This document shows, one piece after another, positions 52,568 through 61,383 of a stretch of 64,000 nucleotides of DNA. The notes under the pieces were generated by a model. That model was not told the origin of the DNA and did no database searches. It saw only the letters and a program-made list of their open reading frames with translations. Position numbers and translations under genes: made by a program. Location: NCBI GenBank assembly GCA_021781575.1, contig JAJXWP010000003.1:62001-126000 (forward strand). Reading direction: 5' to 3'. Numbering within the stretch: the stretch's first letter is position 1; each line of letters begins with the position of its first letter. This DNA is from Pseudomonadota bacterium (GTDB lineage: Bacteria > Pseudomonadota > Alphaproteobacteria > Rhodospirillales > Magnetospirillaceae).

Positions 52568-53047
52568 ATGCACATCTCCGAATTGATTGGGGTGGATCGG
52601 ATCATTCCCCGCCTGCGCGCCGGCAGCAAAATGGAGGTGCTGCGGTCGGTCGCGCGCCGCGCGGCGGAGCTTGTCGGGCTGGATGAGCGGGCCGTCCTCG
52701 ACGCCCTCCTGACGAGGGAGATCGAGGATACGACAGGGATCGGCGCCGGCGTGGCCATTCCCCACTGCCATCTCGCCGAACTGGACCGATCGTACGGCTT
52801 CTTCGCGCGCCTTGAAGTTCCGGTCGACTTCGACGCCGCCGACGGGAAACCGGTCGACCTGGTCTTCCTTCTCATGGTCCGCGAGAACGGTGGGCCCGAC
52901 TACCTGGACACGCTGGCTCGGGTGTTACGCATCTTCCGCGCCGAAGCGACCCGCAGGACCTTGCGTGGCCAGACCACCGCCAGTGACATTCTCGATATTC
53001 TGTTCGCCGCGTCGTCGGGGGGCGCCGACAGCCGGGAAGACATGTGA
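52568..53047 (+). CDS. PTS IIA-like protein, PtsN family
   Basis: A 159-residue IIA domain of the fructose/nitrogen-PTS type. The phosphorylated His is His66 in GVAIPHCHL; FDAADGKPVDLVFLLM and the C-terminal helix LRGQTTASDIL fit the family. GGAGGGTGAG precedes the ATG, 18 bases after iorB, so it is very likely the last gene of the trpB2-iorA-iorB operon. No sugar permease is near. A second PtsN-like phospho-switch in an aromatic-metabolism operon is unusual; it may regulate rather than transport. Confidence 0.87.
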   Translation: MHISELIGVDRIIPRLRAGSKMEVLRSVARRAAELVGLDERAVLDALLTREIEDTTGIGAGVAIPHCHLAELDRSYGFFARLEVPVDFDAADGKPVDLVFLLMVRENGGPDYLDTLARVLRIFRAEATRRTLRGQTTASDILDILFAASSGGADSREDM

Positions 53048-53252
53048 TCGACGCGCCTCGGAATCTCCGGAGCGGCGAGACGCGGTCTGTGATGGGCCGT
53101 GAACGGCCTTGCCGAGGCCGCCCCCAATGAATTGCCGCAGCGGCGCCGGTAAGATTTCCGGAGCTGCATTCCCTGTTTCCCAATTTCGAAGATCTCCAGG
53201 ATGTCGCATCTGCACCTTTTTCCTGCGCAGACACTGTGCAAGGGCACAGTTG

Positions 53253-53282
53253 TTGACGTCCGTTTATTATGATGGATAATAC
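53253..53282 (+). promoter_or_regulatory. Putative promoter before the DUF2336 gene
   Basis: TTGACG (53253-53258), an 18-base spacer, TAATAC (53277-53282), about 70 bases before the GTG start. The 307-base gap 53048-53354 holds no gene; the AT-rich stretch 53250-53310 carries this and a second TATAAT at about 53293. Confidence 0.45.
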
Positions 53283-53354
53283 TCGCCGTTAGTATAATCT
53301 GTTCTTGCTTCTGATTGCTCTCGGCGAACGGGTGCTCGGGAAAAGGAGTTTGCG

Positions 53355-54479
53355 GTGACCGAAGGCCCGTTGAGTGCCCACGATCTGCTTTCATTGGCGC
53401 GCAGCCGATGTGTCGAAAGGCATGGCGAGCTCGCTTTGGCGCTGACGGATCTTTTTCGTGGCGGAAACGCGGTATTGACCGATCGCGAACGCACAACCAT
53501 GGTCGACATATTGCGGCGACTGGTCCGCGAGGTGGAAATGACTGTTCGGCAGACCATGGCGGAACGGTTGGCCGATGCTCCGGACGCTCCACGCGCCTTG
53601 GTCCGCGACCTGGCTAATGACCAAATCGAGGTTGCCTGGCCCATCCTCATGAAAAGCACGGTCCTGGAAGACATTGATCTGATCGAGATCGTGCGTTTCC
53701 GCAGCCTTGAGCACAAGCTGGCGGTCACGCAGCGTGGAGCACTTTCGGAGGCCGTCGCCGACGCCTTGGCGAGATCGGGCGAGGAAGACGTCATCGTCAA
53801 CCTGCTGAGAAACAGCAACGCGCGGATTTCCAAGGCAGCCATGGAATACCTGGTCGAGCAGTCCCAGCGCGTCGATACATTTCAGGAGCCGTTGCTGCGC
53901 CGGAACGAACTGACCGAGGACCTGGCAAAGCGCATGTTCGTCTGGGTCTCGATGGCGTTACGGGACCACATCATCAACCGCTTCCAGCTCGAGCCAAGCC
54001 TTGTCGACGATCTGGTCGAGGGCATGGTTTCGGAGGAGATGGATCAGCCGGTGCCGACCGGGAAAGACGCGGCCTTGATCATGGAAATCGGCCAGGCCGG
54101 CCTGATCAAGCCGAGTCTGGTAAGGGAAGCCGTGGCGTCCGGACAATTGAGCCTTTACGCGCGAATAATTGAAAAACTGACGGGCATCCGGCAGCACCTG
54201 GCGCTGCGCCTGTTGTTCGAGGTCGCTGGCGACGGGCTCGCCGTTCTTTGCCGGGCCATTGATATTCCACAGGCCGATTTCATCGAGATCTATACCATCG
54301 CCCGCAAAGCGCGCCCTCACGATCCCGAGCAGTTGGCAGCGGATTGCCGGAGACTGGGTCAATATTATCGCGGGCTTACCAGCGACGCCGCTCGTGCCGT
54401 CATCCTCCACTGGCGGCGGCATCCCCGCTATCTGGCGGGCCTGAGGGAATTCCAGACGGCGAGGTTGGATCATGGCTGA
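53355..54479 (+). CDS. DUF2336-domain protein
   Basis: A 374-residue, almost all-helical cytoplasmic protein of the alphaproteobacterial DUF2336 family. The middle (about 120-260) reads like HEAT-type helical repeats (EDVIVNLLRNSNARISKAAMEYLVEQS). The biochemical role of the family is unclear to me; members are often linked with signalling proteins. GTG start at 53355 behind AAAAGGAG. The stop overlaps the PAS-GGDEF-EAL gene by 8 bases, so the two are coupled and may act together in c-di-GMP signalling. Confidence 0.82.
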   Translation: MTEGPLSAHDLLSLARSRCVERHGELALALTDLFRGGNAVLTDRERTTMVDILRRLVREVEMTVRQTMAERLADAPDAPRALVRDLANDQIEVAWPILMKSTVLEDIDLIEIVRFRSLEHKLAVTQRGALSEAVADALARSGEEDVIVNLLRNSNARISKAAMEYLVEQSQRVDTFQEPLLRRNELTEDLAKRMFVWVSMALRDHIINRFQLEPSLVDDLVEGMVSEEMDQPVPTGKDAALIMEIGQAGLIKPSLVREAVASGQLSLYARIIEKLTGIRQHLALRLLFEVAGDGLAVLCRAIDIPQADFIEIYTIARKARPHDPEQLAADCRRLGQYYRGLTSDAARAVILHWRRHPRYLAGLREFQTARLDHG

Positions 54480-56610
54480 GCGGGCTGCCCCAGGGCTTCT
54501 CTATCAGGACCTGCCGGCGGGATTGCGAAGCGCTCTGGCGCCGAATGCCGCCGACCTGCAACAGCGCCTGGCCGATATCGTTCGGCTGGCCTCGGACATC
54601 ATCCTGGAGGGTGACCGCAATCTGACGCTGACCTACGTGTCGGCCCGGGCTGCCGATGTTCTGGGCTATCAGCCCTGGGAAATGATCGGCCGGCCGCTGT
54701 ACGCGTTTGGGCGCTTCGTCAGCGGCGGCGGCGGTGAGGCCCCCCCGGATTGGCGCCATTCCATCCGCGACCGCGCGTTCCTTGCGACGGCCCGAGATGG
54801 AACGGCCCGTCATTTGCTGATCAGCGCCTTGCCGGTGTTCGACCCGAGCAGCGATGCATTCATCGGCATGCGCGCCATCGCCCGGGACCAGACCGGCCAC
54901 AAGGCCGACCAGGAGCGCGTGCGCAAGCTGTCTCTTGCCGTCGAGCAAAGCCCGGTCTCGGTGGTCATTACCGACCGCAACGGCGTCATCGAATATGTCA
55001 ATTGCCGCTTCTCCGAGACCTCCGGCTATTCTGTCGAGGAGGCGCTGGGCCGGACGCCGGGCATTGTCGGCTCGGGCCGCATGCCGCGGAGCATCTATCG
55101 CGAGCTGTGGCAAACCATCCTCGCCGGCCAGGAATGGCGCGGCGAACTATACAATCGCAAGAAGTCCGGCGAAGGCTATTGGGAATACATGGTGATCTCG
55201 CCGATCGTCGATGAACGCGGCGCGATCACTCATTTCGTCGGCGTCAAAGAGGATGTAACCGAACGCAAGCGCATCGAAGAGGAGTTGCTGAGAAAGGGCA
55301 ACAGTGACGAGGTTACCGGGCTGCCCAACCGCCTCCTGGCCCTCGACCGCCTGGAGCAGGCCCTGGCACGGAGCCAACGCCAGGGCGTCATGGGGGCCTT
55401 GCTGTTGATCGATCTCGACCGGTTCAACCGGGTCAACGAGGTTCTGGGACATTTCGTCGCCGATAAAATTTTGCGTGAAGCCGGCGGCCGTCTGGTCTCT
55501 CAGGTGCGGCCGGAGGATACCGTTGCGCGCCTGGGCGGCGACGAATTCTGCATCGTCGTCGGCGAATGCAAGCCCGAAGACGTCGAAGGTCTGGCCCAGC
55601 GCATCTTGCGCGGCTTCAGCCAACCGTTCGTCAGCACCGGCCACGAGATATTCATTACCGCTTCGGTGGGAGTGACGATGTTTCCCGGCGACGGGAACAC
55701 GGCGGGCGAGTTGATGCGCAACGCCGATACCGCGGCCCGCCGGGTCAAAGATCTGCGCGGCAATTCATTCCAGTTCTTCACCCCCGACATGAACGACCGG
55801 GCTCGCGAGCGGGCCCGCCTGGAAGCCGCTCTCCACGGCGCTCTCGACCGTGGCGAATTGCAGATGCAATACCAGGCGATGATCGACGTGGCGAGCGGAC
55901 GGGTGATCGGAGCCGAAGCCCTCATGCGGTGGAACAGCCCGGAATTCGGCCGCATCCCGCCGGATCGGTTCATCCCGCTGGCGGAATCGAGCGATCTCAT
56001 CGTGCGCATCGGTAAATGGGCTCTGGAAACGGCTTGTACCCAGGGGGCGGCATGGCGGGATCAATTCGGCCCGGCATTCCGGGTGGCGGTCAATGTCTCG
56101 ACCCGCCAACTCCGTCATCCGGGTTTTGCCGAGATGGTCCTGCGGGCGATCGACTCCGCCAACCTGTCCAGCCGCAACCTGGAACTGGAGATCACCGAAA
56201 GCCTGCTGATGGAGGGAAGCGAAGCGGTCGGCGAACTGGCGCGGCTGCGCGACGCCGGGATCAGCCTGTCCATCGACGACTTCGGCACCGGCTACAGTTC
56301 ACTCAGCTATCTGAAGCGCTTCCCCGTCTGCACTTTGAAAATCGACCGCTCCTTTGTCCAAGGCCTGGCTGGAGGCGGCCCCGACTCCGCTCTGGTGAAG
56401 ACGATTATTGCCATGGCTCGTTCCCTGGGACTGAGCGTGGTGGCTGAAGGCGTGGAAACGCTTGGGCAGTTTGACATGCTCAAGCGCCTTGGCTGCGACG
56501 TAGCACAGGGGTTCCTGTTCAGTGCCGCCGTGCCACCGACGGCATTTGTCGATGCCCATTCTCCCGCCAGCGCCCTGCCCGCCGAACCTGCGCCGGGGCC
56601 TCAGGCTTAG
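54472..56610 (+). CDS. PAS-GGDEF-EAL cyclic-di-GMP signalling enzyme
   Basis: A 712-residue cytoplasmic protein with no membrane helices. Two PAS domains (about 30-150 and 155-275; the second holds VVITDRNGVIEYVNCRFSETSG) sense an unknown signal. The GGDEF domain (about 280-445) has intact GGDEF near 354 and an RPED I-site five residues before it, so cyclase activity and product feedback are possible. The EAL domain (about 460-700) keeps EALMRW near 481 and DDFGTGYSSLSYL near 602, all expected of an active phosphodiesterase. Start overlaps the DUF2336 gene. Confidence 0.92.
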   Translation: MAERAAPGLLYQDLPAGLRSALAPNAADLQQRLADIVRLASDIILEGDRNLTLTYVSARAADVLGYQPWEMIGRPLYAFGRFVSGGGGEAPPDWRHSIRDRAFLATARDGTARHLLISALPVFDPSSDAFIGMRAIARDQTGHKADQERVRKLSLAVEQSPVSVVITDRNGVIEYVNCRFSETSGYSVEEALGRTPGIVGSGRMPRSIYRELWQTILAGQEWRGELYNRKKSGEGYWEYMVISPIVDERGAITHFVGVKEDVTERKRIEEELLRKGNSDEVTGLPNRLLALDRLEQALARSQRQGVMGALLLIDLDRFNRVNEVLGHFVADKILREAGGRLVSQVRPEDTVARLGGDEFCIVVGECKPEDVEGLAQRILRGFSQPFVSTGHEIFITASVGVTMFPGDGNTAGELMRNADTAARRVKDLRGNSFQFFTPDMNDRARERARLEAALHGALDRGELQMQYQAMIDVASGRVIGAEALMRWNSPEFGRIPPDRFIPLAESSDLIVRIGKWALETACTQGAAWRDQFGPAFRVAVNVSTRQLRHPGFAEMVLRAIDSANLSSRNLELEITESLLMEGSEAVGELARLRDAGISLSIDDFGTGYSSLSYLKRFPVCTLKIDRSFVQGLAGGGPDSALVKTIIAMARSLGLSVVAEGVETLGQFDMLKRLGCDVAQGFLFSAAVPPTAFVDAHSPASALPAEPAPGPQA

Positions 56611-56718
56611 CTCCGACGGCACTGCCCGCCAGGCGCTCGCGATAAGGCAACCATCTTTGACATTTTGGAGCCGAGCCGCCGAAGCTTCGGCGGTCGGTGT
56701 CCCTGAGCGGTTGTCGTG

Positions 56719-57270
56719 TCAGTCGTCGCCGATGGTACGAATGATCCGTGCCGGATTTCCCCCGACAAGGGCATTGGGGGGAACGTCCTTGGTGACCACA
56801 GAACCCGCAGCCACCACCGAGTTTTCGCCGATGGTCACCCCGCCGATAATTGTCGCGCCGGCTGCGATCCAGACGTTTCTCTCAATCGCGATGGGCTTGC
56901 CGACCGTCGCGGCGCGGCGCTGCGAAGGTTCGAGGGGATGGCCCGTCGTGATGATGCTCACATTCGGCCCGATCATCACATCGTCGGCGATGTCGAGACC
57001 ACCAAGGTCATAGAAAGTGCAATTCTGATTTATGAAGACATTATGCCCGACACGAATTTCATTTCCTCCGGCCGTATAGAACGGCGGGACCAATAGGAAA
57101 CTCTCGTCGAGCTTCTGACCGATAAGCTGGCCGAACAATACCCGAATTTCATCCGCATCATCGAACGTCAAACGGTTAAGCGCGGCGGTAATCGCCATCG
57201 CCCGTTTGACGTTGGCCAGCATGGCCGCCGATTCGGTCGTCCTTCGGTAAATTATCTTGCGCCGCTCCAC
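56719..57270 (-). CDS. Sugar O-acetyltransferase, maltose/galactoside acetyltransferase family
   Basis: A 183-residue left-handed beta-helix acetyltransferase (NodL/LacA/Maa type) using acetyl-CoA. N-terminal cap about 1-55, then hexapeptide repeats: IRVGHNVFINQNCTFYDLG, IGPNVSIITTGHP (catalytic His), VWIAAGATIIGGVTIGENSVVAAGSVV and GNPARIIR. GTG start 57270 with GGAGG. It is a single unit upstream of malQ's 3' end; the acceptor sugar is unknown. Confidence 0.88.
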   Translation of the reverse strand: MERRKIIYRRTTESAAMLANVKRAMAITAALNRLTFDDADEIRVLFGQLIGQKLDESFLLVPPFYTAGGNEIRVGHNVFINQNCTFYDLGGLDIADDVMIGPNVSIITTGHPLEPSQRRAATVGKPIAIERNVWIAAGATIIGGVTIGENSVVAAGSVVTKDVPPNALVGGNPARIIRTIGDD

Positions 57271-57351
57271 GCAACCTCCATACGGCTACGGCCTTGTTCC
57301 CCTGTGAACGTCCGCTACTGGTGCAGTGAACCTTTTGAATGAGTCACTGCA

Positions 57352-59562
57352 CTAGTCCACCCGCATCGTCTTCCATGTCCGCTCACGCAGGGCTTCGGCG
57401 ACAGCCCTGATCCGCCGGTCGGCCAGCATGTCGGCCGTGGGCAGCGGATAGCGGGCCCGCCAGTTGGGATGCTGATCGGTGGTGCCGGGCAGGTTCATCT
57501 GCAGGGCCAAGCCCAACGCGTCCTCGAACTGCACCATCAGCAGCTTGGCCGGCGAGCGGCCGAGATAGACATGAAGCGCCATTGCCAACTGATCCAGCCG
57601 CCCGGCGTCGAGCTCGGGGCCGTCGGGGAAATCGTCGGGCAACAATCCTTCGGCGGCCAAGGCGGCGCATAGTCGCCGCCGGTCCTGCGCCCGCTCGGCC
57701 TCCTCCTGCTCGCCCATAGCCGGGTCGGGGTAAAGCTCCAGCCGTCGACGGGACTCCACGTCCATTCCCCGCCACCAGCCGGCCAGGCTCGGCAGGTCAT
57801 GAGTCCCGAACGCGACTAGAGCGTGTTCGGTCAGTTCGCCCGGCCGCTTCAACCGGTCCCCGTCCTTTTCGAACACCAGCAGCCGATAGCCCAGCAGTCC
57901 CGCTTCCTCCATACGCTGGCGGAAGCCGTCCGGCACCGTCCCCAGATCCTCGCCGATCACCAGGCAGCGCCGGCGGGCGCTGGCCAACACCACCAGAGCG
58001 AACATCTCCTCGACCGGATAACGCACATAGGCCCCCTGGTCGGCCTTGGCGCCGCGCGGCACCCAGTAGAGGCGCTGCAGGCTCATCGCATGATCCAGAC
58101 GCATGGCGCCGGCGTGTTCCATGTTGGCTTCGAGAACCTGCAGAAACGGCTGGTAGGCCGCCTCGCGCAGGGCCAGCGGATTGAACGGCACCAACCCCCA
58201 GTCCTGCCCCGCCAGATTGAGCGGATCGGGCGGCGCACCGACCGACACGCCCAGGCAGAGCAGGGTCTGGTTGGCCCACGCCTCGGCCCCGTCGTCGGCG
58301 ATGCCGACGCCCAGGTCGCGGTAGATCCCCACCGGCATGCCGGCAGTGCGGCAGGCGCCTTGCGCCGCGGCGAGCTGGCCGTCGGCCAGCCACTGCAGAT
58401 ACCAGAAGAAGTCGACCCGCTGGCGGTTGGCCAGGATGAAGGCGGCCACCGCCGGACCGTCCGGATCCTGATAGTCCCGAGGCCAGTTCCGCCAATAGCC
58501 GTCGGCGGCATCCCGGCGCAGGAAATGCTCCTGCAGTGCCTCGAAGGCGGCAAAGCGTTCGCCCAGCCATCCGCCGTCTCGCTGGAAGCGGCGGAAAGCG
58601 GCACCCCGACTGCTTTCCACCGGTTCCAGATGGGCGGCGCAGAAGGCTTTCCAGCAGATTTCGAGCACGGCCAGCTTGATCGCGCCGACTTCCTCGTAGT
58701 TCACCCGGTCGCCGCCGCGAGCCGCCGCCAGCCGTGCCTGGAACCCGGGCGAGCCGAACAGGCGGCGGGCCTCGAGGCTTTCCTTGAACTCGGCGACCGC
58801 CTCGACGTCGATATAGGCGATGTTGAGGAAGACCCGGCTCGACGGCGAGTAGGGACTGAAGCGGTCGGGCCGGTTGGCGAACAAGGCGTGCAGAGGATTG
58901 ACGCCGACAGCCGCCGCCCCCTGCCCTGCCGCCCGGCGGCCGAGTTCCGCGAGGTCGGTGAAGTCACCGACGCCCCAGTCGCGCTCGCTGCGCAAGGCAT
59001 ACAGCTGGGTGGCATAGCCCCAAAGACGATCACCGTTGTCGACCGCCTCCGGCAGATAGGCCCGCCGCGGGACAACGATCAGCGTCATCGCCTGGTCGAT
59101 GCCCTGGTCGGTGGTCAGGCGCAAGCGATGAATGCCCCAGCTCGGCGTGCCTGGAAGGTGGAACGCGTGGCGGCGATAACGCCGGCCATCCATCTCGCGC
59201 TCGGCGGTCACCGGCAGGTCGCAGGCCCGCCAATGGCCGCGGTGGATCGTCCCGTCCTCCTGTTCGATGATCCAGCTGACCTGATCCTCTTCGTGCGGTT
59301 CGGGAACCGTCACCGAAATCACCGGCGGCTCCTCCGTCTCGGCCGCCACCAGAACCGGGTCCAACCAGCGGCGCCATGGTCTGGCCTCGAACTCGGCCAG
59401 ACTGGCGGCAACCTCGTCATCGGTCGTCACGGCAAAGCCCATGGCCGTGAGGAAAGCGCGCTTGGTCTCGGCGGGAACCTCCCGGTAGCGGCCGAAAAAA
59501 TCCCACCAACCCTCTTCGATGCCGGCAAGAGCGGCAAGGCGATTCAGCGCGTCAGAGTCCAT
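57352..59562 (-). CDS. malQ: 4-alpha-glucanotransferase
   Basis: A 736-residue GH77 amylomaltase that transfers maltodextrin segments. N-terminal beta domains (about 1-150) are followed by the catalytic barrel. It has ERDWGVGDFTDL, GVNPLHALFANRPDRFSPYSPSSR, AMRLDHAMSLQRLYWVP (nucleophile Asp), LGTVPDGFRQRMEEAGLLGYR (acid/base Glu before it in VIGEDLG) and FGTHDLPSLAGWW. ATG 59562; TTG 59586 is possible. It starts 24 bases after the treZ stop: a glgB-glgX-treZ-malQ operon. Confidence 0.94.
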   Translation of the reverse strand: MDSDALNRLAALAGIEEGWWDFFGRYREVPAETKRAFLTAMGFAVTTDDEVAASLAEFEARPWRRWLDPVLVAAETEEPPVISVTVPEPHEEDQVSWIIEQEDGTIHRGHWRACDLPVTAEREMDGRRYRRHAFHLPGTPSWGIHRLRLTTDQGIDQAMTLIVVPRRAYLPEAVDNGDRLWGYATQLYALRSERDWGVGDFTDLAELGRRAAGQGAAAVGVNPLHALFANRPDRFSPYSPSSRVFLNIAYIDVEAVAEFKESLEARRLFGSPGFQARLAAARGGDRVNYEEVGAIKLAVLEICWKAFCAAHLEPVESSRGAAFRRFQRDGGWLGERFAAFEALQEHFLRRDAADGYWRNWPRDYQDPDGPAVAAFILANRQRVDFFWYLQWLADGQLAAAQGACRTAGMPVGIYRDLGVGIADDGAEAWANQTLLCLGVSVGAPPDPLNLAGQDWGLVPFNPLALREAAYQPFLQVLEANMEHAGAMRLDHAMSLQRLYWVPRGAKADQGAYVRYPVEEMFALVVLASARRRCLVIGEDLGTVPDGFRQRMEEAGLLGYRLLVFEKDGDRLKRPGELTEHALVAFGTHDLPSLAGWWRGMDVESRRRLELYPDPAMGEQEEAERAQDRRRLCAALAAEGLLPDDFPDGPELDAGRLDQLAMALHVYLGRSPAKLLMVQFEDALGLALQMNLPGTTDQHPNWRARYPLPTADMLADRRIRAVAEALRERTWKTMRVD

Positions 59563-59586
59563 GTGGCGGCAGTCTCCTTGAGGCAA

Positions 59587-61383
59587 TCAGGCCAGGCACC
59601 AGGTTACAGCCCATGGCGGCAGGTTATTCCCTTCCGCCCCGACCCCGACCCGGCCGTGGCTGCTGTAAAGGAGTCGTCCCCGAAGTGGCCCGGCCACCTG
59701 GATGGGAGCCGGGCCGAGGTTGCCCTGCAGGTCCAGGGTGCTGCCGTCGGCCAGGCGCCACCAGGCGCGCAGCAGATGGGGTCTTTCGACGGCAAACCCG
59801 GCCTCGGCGGCCAGTCCCTTCAGTCGCGGCACGATGTCCGCGTGGCGCAGGGCCAGCAGGCGGCGAATCAGCGCCGTCCGCCCCGCCGTCAGAGCATCGT
59901 GCCGCGACGGCCGGTCGAGCTTCGACGCGAGGAAGGTGGCCTCGGCATTGGGATCGGGAATGCCGAGCCGGGCCGGCGCGTCGGCGAATTGGGGAAACTG
60001 CTCGAATTCGCGGCGCCGCCCATCGCGTACCGCGGCGCCGAGTTCGTCGCGGAAGTCGCAAAAATAAAGAAATGGCTGCCGGCTGCCCCATTCCTCGCCC
60101 ATGAACAGCAGGGGGATGGACGGGCAAAGCAACAGGATCGCCAAGCTGGCCTCGACCACCTCGGCAGTGGCCAGGGCGGACAGGCGTTCCCCCATCGCCC
60201 GGTTACCGATCTGGTCATGGTTCTGCAGGAAGGCGACAAAACGGGTGGCCGGCAAATGGGCGGAAGGCTCCCCCCGCGGCCGCCCCGACCGGTGTTCCGA
60301 CAGCTCCCCCTGGTAGGCGAACCCTTTCGTCAGTGCCCGCCCCAGCCATTCAAGGGGGGCGGCGCGATAATCCCGGTAATAGCCGGCGGTCTCTCCGCTG
60401 GCCAGGAGATGCAGAACATGGTGGAAATCGTCGTTCCATTGCGCATCGTACAGCCCGGGCAGGAGATACCGCGCCTGATTGGCGTCATTCTCCAGCACCA
60501 GATGAACATGGCGGTCGGCAAAGGTGGCGCGCACGCGCTCGGCCAGTTCGACCAGGAAATGTTTCGGGCTGTCGTCAAGGATGGCGTGGACGGCATCCAG
60601 GCGGAGCCCGTCCAGATGGTACTCTTCGATCCAATAGAGGGCATTCTCGATGAAGAAGTCGCGCACCGTCCGACTGCCCGGGCCGTCGAAATTATTGGCA
60701 TCCCCCCAGGGTGTATGGTGCCGCCGGGTGAAGAACGGTGCGGCATAGGCGTGCAGATAGTTCCCTTCCGGGCCAAAGTGATTGTAGACCACGTCGAGGA
60801 AGACCATCAGGCGGCGGGCGTGGGCCGCCTGCACCAGGCGCTTCAGATCCTCGGGCCGGCCGTAGGAGGCATCGGGGGCGAAGGGCAGCACGCCATCATA
60901 ACCCCAGCCGCGCCGCCCGGCAAAATCGGCCAATGGCATCAATTCGATGGCGGTCACGCCGAGATCGGCCAGGTCGTCGAGATAGTGTTCGACGGCGGCA
61001 AAGCTACCCTCCGGCGTGAACGCGCCAACATGGAGTTCGTAGAGCACCACTTCTTCCCATGGGCGCCCACGCCAATCGTCGTCGGCCCACTCGAACGCCG
61101 CCGGATCGATGACCAGGCTGGGGCCGCCCACGTCCTCCGGCTGGCACCGGGAAGCCGGATCGGGCACGGACAGGTCGCCGCCGATGCGGAAGCGGTAACG
61201 GCTGCCCGGCCCGGCAGCCGGCTCGACCCGTTCGCGCCAACCGTCGGCAAGGCTGTCCATGGGGCGCGGCGGGGCGCCGTCGACCAGCAGTTCGACGGTG
61301 GCGGCGGATGGCGCCCACAGCCGGAAGCGGACGCCGTCGGGCTCGATCTCGGTTCCGAAGGGCATGTGGTGGCAGCGTTTCAT
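59587..61383 (-). CDS. treZ: Malto-oligosyltrehalose trehalohydrolase
   Basis: A 598-residue GH13 enzyme releasing trehalose from the TreY product. An N-terminal beta-sandwich (FGTEIEPDGVRFRLWAPSA) precedes the barrel: LYELHVGAFTPEGSF, AIELMPLADFAG, LDVVYNHFGPEGNYL, DGLRLDAVHAI and LVLENDANQ, then QNHDQIGNRAMGERL. The start overlaps the glgX stop by 4 bases. The partner TreY is at 36820. Confidence 0.94.
   Translation of the reverse strand: MKRCHHMPFGTEIEPDGVRFRLWAPSAATVELLVDGAPPRPMDSLADGWRERVEPAAGPGSRYRFRIGGDLSVPDPASRCQPEDVGGPSLVIDPAAFEWADDDWRGRPWEEVVLYELHVGAFTPEGSFAAVEHYLDDLADLGVTAIELMPLADFAGRRGWGYDGVLPFAPDASYGRPEDLKRLVQAAHARRLMVFLDVVYNHFGPEGNYLHAYAAPFFTRRHHTPWGDANNFDGPGSRTVRDFFIENALYWIEEYHLDGLRLDAVHAILDDSPKHFLVELAERVRATFADRHVHLVLENDANQARYLLPGLYDAQWNDDFHHVLHLLASGETAGYYRDYRAAPLEWLGRALTKGFAYQGELSEHRSGRPRGEPSAHLPATRFVAFLQNHDQIGNRAMGERLSALATAEVVEASLAILLLCPSIPLLFMGEEWGSRQPFLYFCDFRDELGAAVRDGRRREFEQFPQFADAPARLGIPDPNAEATFLASKLDRPSRHDALTAGRTALIRRLLALRHADIVPRLKGLAAEAGFAVERPHLLRAWWRLADGSTLDLQGNLGPAPIQVAGPLRGRLLYSSHGRVGVGAEGNNLPPWAVTWCLA

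Noticed and set aside
57339-57347. TGAATGA near 57340 as a TetR operator
   Set aside because: Half-site only, and located at the 3' end of malQ.
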